DNA from: JAAYJS01 sp964346185
GTDB lineage: Bacteria; Bacillota; Clostridia; Eubacteriales; Eubacteriaceae
Reading direction: 5' to 3'
Length of the DNA stretch: 64,000 nucleotides
NCBI GenBank assembly: GCA_964346185.1
Contig: CAYFTR010000001.1
Span: 73,648 to 137,647, forward strand
Shown piece by piece: positions 1-9,177 of this stretch. The notes under the pieces were generated by a model. The model ran no database searches. It saw nothing but the letters and a program-made list of their open reading frames with translations, and was not told where the DNA came from. The position numbers and the translations under genes are program-made. Position 1 is the first letter of the stretch; every line of letters starts with the position of its first letter.

Positions 1-768
1 GATATTGGTTTCCAGTACCGTAATGGTATCCTCGTTTTCCGAATTTCGCATTTCACCCACCTGCAAACGCAGGGCGTTTAAAATGTCAAATTCTCTTTCA
101 CCGAAGCCGTAAGCCGTTTTTTGTAATACCATTTCGGGAATTCCCGGGGTATAGGCGGCCAATTCCGCTAAAATGGCTACCCCCGTCGGCGTTGCCGATT
201 CGGCCTCTATAAATTTTGCGTACATGGGAATATCGGTTTTTGCAAGTATCTCCGCCGTGGCGGGAGCCGGCACCGGTAAAATGCCGTGGGCACATTTAAC
301 AAAGCCGCTGCCCGTATTCACTGCGGAACAATAAACCCGATCGGGCTTCAAATAATGATAGCAAATTGCCGCACCGACAATATCCACAATCGAATCAACA
401 GCACCGACTTCATGAAAATGAACCCTGTCAAAAGATATATTGTGAACTTTGGCTTCCGCTTCAGCGACCCGTTTAAAAATGTTTAAAGCGGTTTGGGCAA
501 CTGCCTCGGACAATTGACTGTCGACAATAATTTTTTCGATATCCGCATAATGACGATGAACGTGTTCGTGACGATCCATCACCACGCGACACGCCGTACC
601 GCTGATACCGCTTTTAGTTGTTTTAGAAATTTCCAAATGAAAACCGTCCACGGACAGTCGGTTTAAGCCCGTTATCAAGTGTTCCGAGGGAACGCCGGCA
701 TCTAAACAGGCACCCAAAACCATGTCGCCGCTGATTCCGGAATAGCAATCGAAATATAAAATTTTCAT
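1..768 (-). CDS. larC: LarC, nickel-pincer cofactor biosynthesis protein (5' part, runs off the window)
   Basis: LarC inserts nickel into the pyridinium bis-thiocarboxylate precursor to give the nickel-pincer nucleotide cofactor of lactate racemase and related enzymes. I translated the reverse strand from the ATG at 768: 256 codons without a stop reach the window edge. It begins MKILYFDCYSGISGDM and carries HFHEVGAVDSI and AESATPTG, all typical of LarC. An AGGAG site lies just upstream, and only 8 bases separate it from larB, so the two are co-transcribed. In some bacteria larC is read through a programmed frameshift beyond this point; the window ends too early to tell. The larA and larE partners are not visible. 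Confidence 0.9.
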   Translation of the reverse strand, partial: MKILYFDCYSGISGDMVLGACLDAGVPSEHLITGLNRLSVDGFHLEISKTTKSGISGTACRVVMDRHEHVHRHYADIEKIIVDSQLSEAVAQTALNIFKRVAEAEAKVHNISFDRVHFHEVGAVDSIVDIVGAAICYHYLKPDRVYCSAVNTGSGFVKCAHGILPVPAPATAEILAKTDIPMYAKFIEAESATPTGVAILAELAAYTPGIPEMVLQKTAYGFGEREFDILNALRLQVGEMRNSENEDTITVLETNI

Positions 769-776
769 AGACTCCT

Positions 777-1526
777 CTAAAGATGGTTAATTTTTGATGC
801 CAAGCATGCCGCACCGTAGCCGTTGTCGATATTCACCACACCGATGCCGTTGGCACAGGAAGTCAACATACCCAATAAAGCAGATAAACCGCCAAAATTA
901 GCACCGTATCCTACAGATGTGGGTACCGCTATGACGGGTTTATCGGTGATACCGCCCACTACCGATGCCAAGGCACCTTCCATCCCCGCCACCACTATTA
1001 ATACCTTTGCTTTTGAAATGACGTCGATATTACCCAACAAGCGATGGATACCGGCAACACCCACATCGTACAATCGCAGGACAGTATTGCCCATGACCTC
1101 GGCTGTAACGGCCGCTTCTTCAGCGACAGGGATATCCGCCGTCCCCGCCGTAACGACCAGTATCTTTCCCTCCGTGGTTTGATAGGGTTTGCGTTTAATA
1201 ACGACGGAACGGGCTTCGGGATGATAAATCGCTTCGGAAAATTTTTCTTTTAACGCCGCATAGACATCTTCTCCGGCACGGGAAATCAGTATATTACCTG
1301 TCGTTTTTTCCATCATATCCGCTACAATGCCCAAAATTTGAGGAGTTGTTTTTCCCGGACTGTAAATGACTTCCGGAAAACCGCTTCTCAATTCCCGATG
1401 ATAATCCACCTTGGCATATTGTAAATCGTGATAAGGTAGGTTTTTTAATTCTTCTACCGCTTCATCTACGGTTAACTCTTTCTTTTGAATTTTTTCCAAA
1501 AGAACGATCAATTCATTCCGGTTCAT
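777..1526 (-). CDS. larB: LarB, nicotinate adenine dinucleotide carboxylase/hydrolase of nickel-pincer synthesis
   Basis: LarB carboxylates the pyridinium ring of nicotinic acid adenine dinucleotide and hydrolyses the product, the first step of nickel-pincer cofactor synthesis. The protein is about 249 residues, the usual length, with an N-terminal helical part and a PurE-like C-terminal domain (VVTAGTADIPVAEEA, GMEGALASVVGGI, VPTSVGYGANFGG, NIDNGYGA). The start is MNRNELIV because AAGGGG sits 6 bases before that ATG; an in-frame ATG five codons earlier (1541) has no such site. It is directly followed by larC. What uses the cofactor here is unknown; lactate racemase is only one of several possible clients. 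Confidence 0.92.
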   Translation of the reverse strand: MNRNELIVLLEKIQKKELTVDEAVEELKNLPYHDLQYAKVDYHRELRSGFPEVIYSPGKTTPQILGIVADMMEKTTGNILISRAGEDVYAALKEKFSEAIYHPEARSVVIKRKPYQTTEGKILVVTAGTADIPVAEEAAVTAEVMGNTVLRLYDVGVAGIHRLLGNIDVISKAKVLIVVAGMEGALASVVGGITDKPVIAVPTSVGYGANFGGLSALLGMLTSCANGIGVVNIDNGYGAACLASKINHL

Positions 1527-1711
1527 AAACATCCCCTTCATTTTGTTTAGTTTTATCTTTATTATAATTTTCGAGAATTATTAAATCAACTTTAATCGTA
1601 AATAAGCGGATATGTTTTGAGGAATCATTATTCTCATTCATATTCTCACCTTTACAACAAGTGACGCTCCTGCCATTTCTTTACATGCACTTTACTTAAG
1701 TTTTAAACTTA

Positions 1712-1752
1712 ACAAAAAAGAAGGACTTTTACACTTTGGTGTAATAGTCCTT
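1712..1752 (-). terminator. Rho-independent terminator of the surface-protein gene
   Basis: A 14-base stem (AAGGACTATTACAC pairing with GTGTAAAAGTCCTT, one mismatch) and a 4-base loop are followed on the minus strand by CTTTTTTG. It lies just past the stop codon of the leftward surface-protein gene. Confidence 0.85.
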
Positions 1753-1760
1753 CAGTTGTA

Positions 1761-3429
1761 TTAAGATTGTTTATTATTTTTTCTACGTTTGTAGCCGATT
1801 ATTATCAACAGTGCTCCCGACAATCCTAACAATGCTACAAATAACAATATGTTCGTGCTGTCTCCGGTGTTACGTAAAGCACGGTTTTGTAAAGTGCGGC
1901 TTGTTTTTGTGTTGGATGCCTTGGGTTTGCTGTTGTCCGGTGTCGGTACAGGCTTTTCCTTCTCAACAACCGTTACAATGGCTTTCTTGGTTGTAGAGGC
2001 TCCATCTTTGTCGGTCACCTTGAATGTAATTGTATATTTGCCTAATTTGTCTTTATTATAACCGCCATCATCAATCAATTTTACCTCTTTAGTTAAGTCG
2101 CCGTCTTCTTTATCTTGATCCGTTACGACAAGGTCCATTAAATTAAGTTTTTCACCACGTATAATGGTCACATCTTTAACTACAAGCGTCGGCGCCTGAT
2201 TAATGATGCCCATTTTAGGATTGACGGTTAATTGATATGTTACTTGTTTTTCATCTCCGTTCGGATAGGTAACAAGTACTTTGACTTCTTTTTTTCCTAC
2301 GGTGCTTGCATCGACCTCTTCTTGGAGGGCAATTATTGTTCCTTCTGGAAATTTGTCTTTATTAACAATTCCATCTTTAAAGTCAAAATTATCTCCGGCT
2401 GTTATTGTTATATCCTTCGTTTCAGGTAATGGATATTCATTCCATTTCGCTGTTAATACCATATGTCCTGTTACCGGCATATCAAAATTGTAATCTTCTT
2501 GGTTTTCTGTCTGCCAATTGACAAATTCCGCGTATTTTTTTGTCGGAGCTGTCGGTTCAGCTACTTTTTCGCCCTCTTTAACCATGACATCATCTACCGG
2601 ATTTCCCCCGTTGGAATCAAACGTTACATTAGCCATCCACTCGGCTCTAAGTAAAAACACTTCATCATACAGAGGGTCTACACTCGGGTCATTGTACAAC
2701 TTCCAGTCTCTGTTATAATCGGAAAATCCGTCACCTTCATCCCAATAGTATACTTTTCCGGGTTCTTTCAGTGGTTCTCCTTTATATGTTAGAGGTCTTT
2801 GCGTGTACCAACCCTTAAAGGTTAAATTTTCTTTAGTCGGATCGGCGGGAAAAATCAACTGTATTATCCTTTTTTACCCTTCTGATAATCGGGTCTTGGT
2901 TTCCATTAATGTTGCCGCCTTGTAAATCAAATTTTACATCCATATAACCGAAAGGAATCCTTACGTTCATGGCATTGCTGACATTTTTTTCAAATTTAAC
3001 TTTAAACACGTTGTAGTTGTTAGCCGCGTATTCGTAGTCTTCTTCGTAGGATAAATGGTATCCATCCGCGATGCCGGAAATATCAACCGTTATTGTCAAT
3101 TCTTCTCCGACAGCATATTCGCCGACATATCGTTTGAAATGTCTATCCACCTCCCTCTCAGCGTTGACCACCGTTCCACTTTGATCACTGACTGTTATTG
3201 TAAGATTTTTCCACATGTCTTCATGTTCGGGATTTTTCAGTTGACCGGGAGCACCCGGGCTTGAGTGGCCATAATCAGGATTTTGCAGAATATCCATGGT
3301 TAAGTAAAGCGGATACTTCTCCCCGGAAGAATCCTGCGCGAATACAGTTGTAGTGCCCGCAAATATGCCGAACATTACCAACAGAGCAATCATTAAGCTC
3401 ATCGATTTTTTAATTGATTTTTTCATCAT
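1761..3429 (-). pseudogene. Sortase-type cell-wall surface protein with InlB-like and Ig-like repeats, frameshifted
   Basis: Two overlapping frames form one gene. The first opens at the ATG at 3429 (GGAGG 5 bases upstream; MMKKSIKKSM then a hydrophobic stretch ending VFAQ, a signal peptide). It runs through a Listeria-Bacteroides (InlB B-type) repeat and stops at about 2833. The second frame picks up the same repeat (FPADPTKENLTFKGWY), then a second InlB-like repeat, a Rib/alpha-like domain (VGKKEVKVLVTYPNGDE) and an Ig-like domain (VTDQDKEDGDLTKEV). It ends with LRNTGD, a membrane helix and KRRKNNKQS, a degenerate LPXTG anchor. Removing one base from the five-base T/A run at 2850-2854 restores one frame of about 555 codons. 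This may be a true lesion, phase variation or a sequencing error. Role inferred: adhesion or surface structure. Confidence 0.8.
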
Positions 3430-3490
3430 ACGAGCCTCCATATCATTAAATTTTTATCAGAAAAACTAGTAATTAGATGTATTCTACCAG

Positions 3491-3521
3491 ATTAAATAAT
3501 ACTTTTCCAGTATTATTTAAT
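3491..3521. repeat. Perfect 12-base inverted repeat upstream of the surface-protein gene
   Basis: ATTAAATAATAC and GTATTATTTAAT flank a 7-base loop. It lies about 60 bases before the surface-protein start, where an operator or 5'-leader hairpin could sit. It lacks the GC base of a classic terminator. Function unknown. Confidence 0.55.
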
Positions 3522-3651
3522 AAATTGCTTCTTTTTTTTTATATTTTTTTATATTATTTCTTTTTTTGAATGTAAGTACCTTATGGTTATCATTTTTGTT
3601 GCCTTTCATACTTCGACACCACCTTTGTCTCTATCGGATAAAATTTCAGAA

Positions 3652-3691
3652 AATAAAAAATCCGGCTAACTCATGTTGAGCATAACCGGAT
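3652..3691 (-). terminator. Terminator of the feo operon
   Basis: On the minus strand ATCCGG and CCGGAT form the outer stem and CTCA/TGAG an inner stem around a small internal loop, followed by TTTTTTATTTT. It sits 27 bases past the feoC stop codon. Confidence 0.75.
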
Positions 3692-3717
3692 GACATTCGC
3701 GTCAAATCCATATTTGA

Positions 3718-3960
3718 TTATTCGACAACTTCCCAAAGGGTCGGCGCATTTTTTACCGGATTAACAAGAGCCCCTTTGGCACAGGCACTGCAATTGGAAC
3801 AATTGCCCGTCGGTAAGTCGATCACTCGTCGAATATAGCCTTTGTTTTCCAATATCGAAAGCCTCGCCATGGTTGCTTCCTTCGTAAGCGCCAGTTCATG
3901 AGCAATGTCTTCGATTGTCACGGTGTGACCTCTTTTTAATATTTCTAAAATTTTTTTCAT
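3718..3960 (-). CDS. feoC: FeoC-like winged-helix protein
   Basis: An 80-residue protein with an N-terminal winged helix (residues 1-45; ILKRGHTVTIEDIAHELALT, then LENKGYI) and a cysteine cluster CSNCSAC near residue 58, the layout of FeoC. FeoC binds the cytosolic part of FeoB, and in some bacteria carries an iron-sulfur cluster or protects FeoB from proteolysis. It is the last gene of the feoA-feoB-feoC operon, 91 bases after feoB. Its ribosome binding site is weak (GGGTG). The assignment rests on size, fold pattern, cysteines and position. Confidence 0.8.
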   Translation of the reverse strand: MKKILEILKRGHTVTIEDIAHELALTKEATMARLSILENKGYIRRVIDLPTGNCSNCSACAKGALVNPVKNAPTLWEVVE

Positions 3961-4051
3961 TGTTTTACACCCGTACAGTTAAGATGTTCTGTTTTTCCGT
4001 TGCGCCGTTTTTTTGCCGATAGCCGACATGCCGCTGCTTTGAAGGGGTTTA

Positions 4052-6070
4052 TTAGAATCCCCAAAGCAATAAGCCGATACGGTACACCAAAAACGCATAG
4101 AAAAAGGCCGTTCCGATATAATATAAGGTTAGTTTAATGGTCCAAGGCAGTGATCGGGTTTCCTGATAGGTGGAAGATACCGCCATAACACAAGGCACAT
4201 TAAAAGTAAAAGCAAAAATAAAGGCCAAAGCCTGTGCTTTACCGATTTGAGCGGTTAATACATTTCCCAAATAGCTGCTGATATCGCCCCTTAAAAACGT
4301 CGCTTCCATGATGGAAGTACCGCTGCTGTAAAGCGAACTCAATACGCCTAACGCCGCCTCTTTGCCCATAAAAGATGCTACAAAAGCCATAAACAATTGC
4401 CATGTCATACCGAAAATACGTGTAAAAGGTTCGATGAGTACACCAATCCGATAGATAACACTGTTTGCCACGTTACCGTCCGATGAATAGGACAGAAAGT
4501 AAAACACAATTGATACCAGTATAATCACCCGCAGGGCACGCACCAATATTTCTTTAAATCTATTGGAAACGAACTGAAAAATGTTCCCCCATTTGGGCTT
4601 GTGGTATGGAGGCAATTCCATGATTAAGCCATGTCGTTCGTCGCTGCGTACCAAAGAGGATACAAATATTTTTGATGTGATGACAATGTGTAAAACGGCG
4701 ACAAAAAATAACGTTGCAATCACCAAAGGTGTGTAAACGCCGAAAAAAACACCGGACATAAATCCGACCACACCCCAAGTTCCGGCACAGGGTATTGCCC
4801 ATGCCAATGCCATGGTTAAAACCTTTTGTCCCCAGGAGTCGATAACTCGCGATCCGGAAGCCCCGCCGATGGTACAACCGAAAGACAATAATATCGGCAT
4901 AATAGATTTGCCCTGCAAACCCAAACGAGACATGGTATCGTCAAACACATAAGAGACCCTTGCCATATAACCGACATCTTCCATTAATCCGAAAACAAAA
5001 GCGACACCGACAACAAAACCCGCCATGGATAAGGAAAACCCGACGGAGGATACCAGCACACCGACCAAGCCGGCAATAAAAGATGACACACCTGCTTCAT
5101 AAAGTGCCGCCGTTACATAGGCAACGCCATTGGTGTAAATCCATTCACCCGCCTGCATAAAAGGGAAAGCGGGAACATAAGAAAGCATTAAACCCAGTAA
5201 AATAATAAACACCGCCAAAGGCTTGCCCCATGTATGATGGGTCGCTAAGCGATCAAAGCGGCTTCTATTAAAAGTTCCGGATTCACGATAAGTAACCGCG
5301 CCGGAGACCAGGTCTTCTATCCATTTAAATTTTGCTTCTCCCGTTTTAAGGGTTCCTTCCAACCCGTCGTCAATTTCTTTCTCCAAAATTCGGCTTTGTT
5401 CATCTGTCAGCTGTGTCTTAACAAGATTTGCAATCTCTTCGTCACCTTCTATGAGCTTTGTAATGATCCAATTGTTGGAGTAGGGGTTAAAATCATACGC
5501 TGATAAAAGTTCAGCCAACCGCCGGTACTTATCGCCGTTTATTTCTTTTTGTTTTTGAACCAAACTTTCTTCGAGAGCAATGGCGCCATTTTCCAAAGCT
5601 TCATAAAAAGATTCGTAGTTTTTTAAATCCGCCGCATTAAAAGGAATAACGGGAAGCCCCAGTCTTTCACTGAGTAGTGCAGTATCGATTTCTTTACCTT
5701 GAGCACGACTGACGTCAATCATATTGAGGACAACAATTGCTTTTCGCTGTATGCCGACGTAATCTGCCAACATGTACAGGGAGCGTTCCAATTGGGAGGA
5801 ATCGATAAGAACGCAGGTTAATTGGCTTTCGCCCTCGGCGATGTATTGCCGTGTGATGATTTCCTCATCGGAACTTGCGGACAAGCTGTAGGAACCGGGT
5901 AAATCTACAATGGTATAGTCCCGCCCTTTGTAAGAAAACTGCCCTTCCTTACGTTCGACGGTTTTACCCGGCCAGTTGCCCACATGCTGTTTTGAACCGG
6001 TAAGCCCGTTAAACAAGGTACTTTTACCTGCGTTGGGTTGCCCTAACAGGGCTATTATGCGGTTTGACAT
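4052..6070 (-). CDS. feoB: FeoB ferrous iron transporter
   Basis: FeoB imports Fe2+ across the cytoplasmic membrane and carries a cytosolic GTPase. The N-terminal G domain shows GQPNAGKS (G1), DLPGSYSL (G3) and NMID (G4). A helical linker (about 165-270) is followed by two Gate regions and many membrane segments, with the conserved FGCTIGGASGSR and FTFNVPCVMA stretches. The 672 residues lie within the family range. The ATG at 6070 is chosen because AAGG lies 10 bases upstream; a GTG three codons earlier is the alternative. It overlaps the end of feoA by 16 bases, which implies translational coupling. Confidence 0.96.
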   Translation of the reverse strand: MSNRIIALLGQPNAGKSTLFNGLTGSKQHVGNWPGKTVERKEGQFSYKGRDYTIVDLPGSYSLSASSDEEIITRQYIAEGESQLTCVLIDSSQLERSLYMLADYVGIQRKAIVVLNMIDVSRAQGKEIDTALLSERLGLPVIPFNAADLKNYESFYEALENGAIALEESLVQKQKEINGDKYRRLAELLSAYDFNPYSNNWIITKLIEGDEEIANLVKTQLTDEQSRILEKEIDDGLEGTLKTGEAKFKWIEDLVSGAVTYRESGTFNRSRFDRLATHHTWGKPLAVFIILLGLMLSYVPAFPFMQAGEWIYTNGVAYVTAALYEAGVSSFIAGLVGVLVSSVGFSLSMAGFVVGVAFVFGLMEDVGYMARVSYVFDDTMSRLGLQGKSIMPILLSFGCTIGGASGSRVIDSWGQKVLTMALAWAIPCAGTWGVVGFMSGVFFGVYTPLVIATLFFVAVLHIVITSKIFVSSLVRSDERHGLIMELPPYHKPKWGNIFQFVSNRFKEILVRALRVIILVSIVFYFLSYSSDGNVANSVIYRIGVLIEPFTRIFGMTWQLFMAFVASFMGKEAALGVLSSLYSSGTSIMEATFLRGDISSYLGNVLTAQIGKAQALAFIFAFTFNVPCVMAVSSTYQETRSLPWTIKLTLYYIGTAFFYAFLVYRIGLLLWGF

Positions 6071-6297
6071 TTTTGACACGCCTTACACAAAATGTTTTTA
6101 CAATCTTGACTGTTAATGGCGATCATTGTATCTCTGCTGTTTATTATAATCGGTTTGTTATCAGGGTTTTGCACTACCTCAAAATTAGATCCCGGAATAA
6201 TTCCGATGGATGTAATACGGTTAATAAAGCGTTTATCTCCTTGTAGTGCCACAACCGTACCCGAAAAACCGTCCTTTAATTGATCCATGCTTTTCAT
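6055..6297 (-). CDS. feoA: FeoA, SH3-like partner of FeoB, with a cysteine-containing tail
   Basis: An 80-residue SH3-fold protein required for FeoB function. The start MKSMDQLKDG has AAGGAG 6 bases upstream; earlier in-frame methionines do not. The core has the FeoA pattern (GDKRFINRITSIGIIPGS, then RDTMIAIN). The C-terminus is unusual: CKNILCKACQKCQTA holds four cysteines, including a CKACQKC run that could bind metal or a cluster. That role is inference. First gene of the operon. Confidence 0.92.
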   Translation of the reverse strand: MKSMDQLKDGFSGTVVALQGDKRFINRITSIGIIPGSNFEVVQNPDNKPIIINSRDTMIAINSQDCKNILCKACQKCQTA

Positions 6298-6344
6298 AGT
6301 AAACTCCTTCATCCTACCACGATTCATGTTGTATATTTAAGCTT

Positions 6345-6373
6345 ATTATAATCTTGTTAGTCTCTTCTGTCAA
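6345..6373 (-). promoter_or_regulatory. Consensus sigma-70-type promoter of feoABC
   Basis: Minus strand: TTGACA, exactly 17 bases, TATAAT. Both hexamers match the consensus perfectly. The start of feoA lies about 48 bases downstream of the -10 box. I see no clear 19-base Fur box, so iron control is not evident from sequence. Confidence 0.85.
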
Positions 6374-6423
6374 TCTTTACAATTAAAAGGTTCGATAACT
6401 TAAACACTATTAATTTTCTCCAA

Positions 6424-6458
6424 TAAAAAAGTCGAGCCACCGGGTATGTGCTCGACTT
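6424..6458 (-). terminator. Terminator after the PNPOx-like gene
   Basis: Minus strand AAGTCGAGC and GCTCGACTT form a 9-base stem with a 12-base loop, followed by TTTTTTATTG. It is 16 bases past the stop codon at 6474. Confidence 0.88.
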
Positions 6459-6473
6459 GATACGTCTGTCATT

Positions 6474-6866
6474 TTAAAAAGTCTCAACTTCGGGTTGTGC
6501 CGTAAAGGAACAAAAGGTTGCTTTGACATTTTTTAAATAAAATACCTGTGTGTTGCCGTCATCGGCTTTATACATGGCTTGAAGCTCGGGGTAAGCATCC
6601 AACATATGTTCTCTGGCTTCGATACGATCGTCTTCCACGGCTTCCGCTTCCAGACGCAGCCATTGTTCGCCGTCAAAGCAGGAGATTTCCACATAAGGGT
6701 TTTTTGCAATTTGTTTGGAAACCTCTTTTACTTTTCCGGTTTGAATGTATAATTTGTCTTCAAAAAGATCGATGGTGCCGAAGGGGCGTACCCTGGGGCG
6801 GTTGCCGTCTAAAGTTGCCAAATAATAAACACGACATTTTTTGATGAACTCATAAACACGTTTCAT
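6474..6866 (-). CDS. Pyridoxamine 5'-phosphate oxidase family (split-barrel flavin-binding) protein
   Basis: A 130-residue split-barrel protein of the kind that binds FMN, F420 or heme. Visible are YYLATLDGNRPRVRPFG near the N-terminus, YIQTGKVKEVSKQI in the middle and VEISCFDGEQWLRLEAEA. These match the short single-domain PNPOx-like proteins common in anaerobes. A strong AAAGGAGG lies 6 bases before the ATG. It is a monocistronic gene with its own terminator. The substrate is unknown; a flavin-dependent reductase role is likely, and real pyridoxal phosphate synthesis is unlikely at this length. Confidence 0.82.
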   Translation of the reverse strand: MKRVYEFIKKCRVYYLATLDGNRPRVRPFGTIDLFEDKLYIQTGKVKEVSKQIAKNPYVEISCFDGEQWLRLEAEAVEDDRIEAREHMLDAYPELQAMYKADDGNTQVFYLKNVKATFCSFTAQPEVETF

Positions 6867-6958
6867 GACTTTCCTCCTTTTTAATTTATAATAATAAAAA
6901 ATAAATATTTTTAACGACGGTAAATCATTCCGCCATATTCCTCGATTTTTGCTGTGAA

Positions 6959-8935
6959 CTATATTTTTTCTTTGATGATCCCTTTTCGGTATCCTTCCAC
7001 CAACATTTCCAAATCTTCTTTTTGCCGAGCCAGTTTTTTCCCGATGTCGGTATCGCGAACACGGATACGTTCCACAACGGTTTCTACAACATTTTTCATA
7101 GATACCATGTCGTATTCATCGGCCAACACTCTTTCTAAAGATTCAAAGGGTTGGTGAACCATTAAGGTCAGTCCGTAGGAGTTGTAAGTAAGGGTATAGC
7201 CTGCAATACCGGTCGATTTTTGATAAGCTTTTGCAAAGCCGCCGTCAATCACCAACAGTTTGCCGCCGGCACGAATGGGGCTTTCGCCCGATTTAACTTT
7301 AACCGGTACATGCCCGTTGATGATGTGCCCCGTTTCCGGATTGATACCGAATTCCGCCAACAACATTTTTGCAAAGGTTCCGTCATCGTCCATTACTGTA
7401 AAGTAGGGCATGTGTTTTTCTTTGTGAGTTTCTTTGTTGTCAATAAAATAGCGTTCGAAGGTTGCCATTTTAGATTTACCGAACAGGGGTGAATCTCTAT
7501 GGCACCATAAAAACCAAAAGAAATCGGTTTGACGCAGGTCTTTCTGATTAAAATAGGCTTCCCTTGCCATTTGATCCATTTTATCCATTAAGCGTTTCCC
7601 GGAATAGTATTCGTCCTCCAGTTTAATAACTTTAAAGGTACCGTCTTCGGTAATGGGCAAACCGGCATGAAACAATAAATTGTTGTTATAGACCAAATAC
7701 ATGGAGCCTTTGTTGAATAAAAAGCGAATATGTTTTTGCAATTTATCGCTGACTTGAAAGGAGATAAGCAGCTTATCGATGACGTTTTGTTCCGTTTCGT
7801 TTAACTTGGACGGATCCTTCGGATCGATTGTCGGGAAGTAGGTATCATTGAGCGGATATTCAACACCTTCCACCATTACCGTTCCCCTTTCCGCATTGTA
7901 AGTCGAAAGGATAACGCGATCATCCATCATATATTCCGGATGACTTTTGATCATTTGGTCTTCAATTTTAAATTGAATAACGGAAATTGCTTTGTGCATA
8001 CGTGCCATTAAACCGTATTCGTATGCCGTCATTGTTTCGGGGTCTACTTTCGGTAAAAAAGCGGTGCAGGGATCATCGGCATAGTAATTTTCCGCCAAGC
8101 CCGCCAGGTTAATCATATTAATGCCGTAGCCGTCTTCCAACACATTAAGATTGCCGTATCTTAGGGCAATTCGAACCACGCTGCAAATACAAGCCAGGTT
8201 ACCTGCGGCGGCACCCATCCATAAAATGTCATGATTCCCCCATTGTATGTCTAAAGAATGGTGGTCCATTAAGGTTTCCATGACGTGGTGAGGACCCGGA
8301 CCTCTGTCAAAAATATCGCCCAATATATGTAAGTGGTCAATCACAAAGCACTTTATGACTTGTGCTATTTTAATAATAAAGGTATCGGCTCTGCCGTAAA
8401 ATACCAAACTGTCTATGATGTTGTGATAGTATTCTTTTTTGTTTAAGCGTTCTTCCTCTTCTTGGATGAGCTCTTCCATGATGTAGGCAAAATCCTCCGG
8501 AAGAGCTTTTCTAACTTTAGAACGCGTGTACTTGGAAGCGGCGGCACGACAAACAATTACCAGACGGTAAATGGTCAACTTGTACCAATTCTCCAAAAGT
8601 GTTTCGGACTTTTCTTTTTTTATCAGCTCCAGCTTTTCTTTCGGGTAATAAATTAAGGTAACCAGCTCGTTTAATTCCGTAATGCTGACGGTATTTTCCA
8701 ACTCTTCCATTACTTTACGGCGTATGGCACCGGAGGCATTTTGCATCACGTGGTGAAAGGCTTGGTCTTCACCATGAATATCCGTTAAAAAGTGCTCCGT
8801 TCCCTTCGGGAGGTTTAAAATAGCGGATAAGTTAACGATTTCACCGACCGCCTTATTGACCGTCGGAAAACTCTTTGACAACAACTCCAAATAACGAACA
8901 TTCTCTGTTAATTCCTCTTTAGAATAGGTACGCAT
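6959..8935 (-). CDS. fbp: Fructose-1,6-bisphosphatase, class III (Firmicute type)
   Basis: Hydrolyses fructose 1,6-bisphosphate to fructose 6-phosphate in gluconeogenesis. The 658-residue length and phosphoesterase motifs (LTDIHGEDQAF, ILGDIFDRGPGPH, IQWGNHDILWMGAAAGN, LLFHAGLPITEDG, INGHVPVK) are diagnostic of the class III enzyme found in Bacillus and Clostridia. AAAAGGAG lies upstream of the ATG. The gene is divergent from the corrinoid/GntR pair at 9178. It fits functionally with the large glycogen operon in this window, which needs hexose phosphate supply. Confidence 0.97.
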   Translation of the reverse strand: MRTYSKEELTENVRYLELLSKSFPTVNKAVGEIVNLSAILNLPKGTEHFLTDIHGEDQAFHHVMQNASGAIRRKVMEELENTVSITELNELVTLIYYPKEKLELIKKEKSETLLENWYKLTIYRLVIVCRAAASKYTRSKVRKALPEDFAYIMEELIQEEEERLNKKEYYHNIIDSLVFYGRADTFIIKIAQVIKCFVIDHLHILGDIFDRGPGPHHVMETLMDHHSLDIQWGNHDILWMGAAAGNLACICSVVRIALRYGNLNVLEDGYGINMINLAGLAENYYADDPCTAFLPKVDPETMTAYEYGLMARMHKAISVIQFKIEDQMIKSHPEYMMDDRVILSTYNAERGTVMVEGVEYPLNDTYFPTIDPKDPSKLNETEQNVIDKLLISFQVSDKLQKHIRFLFNKGSMYLVYNNNLLFHAGLPITEDGTFKVIKLEDEYYSGKRLMDKMDQMAREAYFNQKDLRQTDFFWFLWCHRDSPLFGKSKMATFERYFIDNKETHKEKHMPYFTVMDDDGTFAKMLLAEFGINPETGHIINGHVPVKVKSGESPIRAGGKLLVIDGGFAKAYQKSTGIAGYTLTYNSYGLTLMVHQPFESLERVLADEYDMVSMKNVVETVVERIRVRDTDIGKKLARQKEDLEMLVEGYRKGIIKEKI

Positions 8936-8981
8936 GCTACTCTCCTTTTAAGTTGTAAAGTCCAAATATGTCACCTTTTGC

Positions 8982-9000
8982 CAAGTATCGATTATACTTG
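8982..9000. promoter_or_regulatory. Inverted repeat overlapping a likely fbp -10 box
   Basis: CAAGTAT and ATACTTG flank CGATT, a perfect 7-base inverted repeat. On the minus strand a TATAAT (8991-8996) lies inside it, about 55 bases upstream of the fbp start. This is the geometry of a repressor operator on the -10 element, but no convincing -35 is present and no regulator is known. Confidence 0.4.
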
Positions 9001-9177
9001 CTGTGCAGGTGTATCTGTTGACATCTCTATTATCCATATCGTGTCTTAATTGTATTATACCTTTACATCTTTAATTGTTCAATGCGGCGAATCATTTATA
9101 AAGATAGTTTCACGACTGTGGAAGCCTTTTTATTGCTATATAAATGTGTTAAAATACTTGAAGGATAAAGGAGTATT

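Noticed and set aside
3961..4051. Small frame of about 16 codons (MSAIGKKTAQRK) between feoB and feoC
   Set aside because: No ribosome binding site and no resemblance to known Feo-associated small proteins.
6330..6420. Fur or DtxR operator upstream of feoA
   Set aside because: No convincing 19-base inverted repeat around the promoter; only the sigma-70 hexamers stand out.
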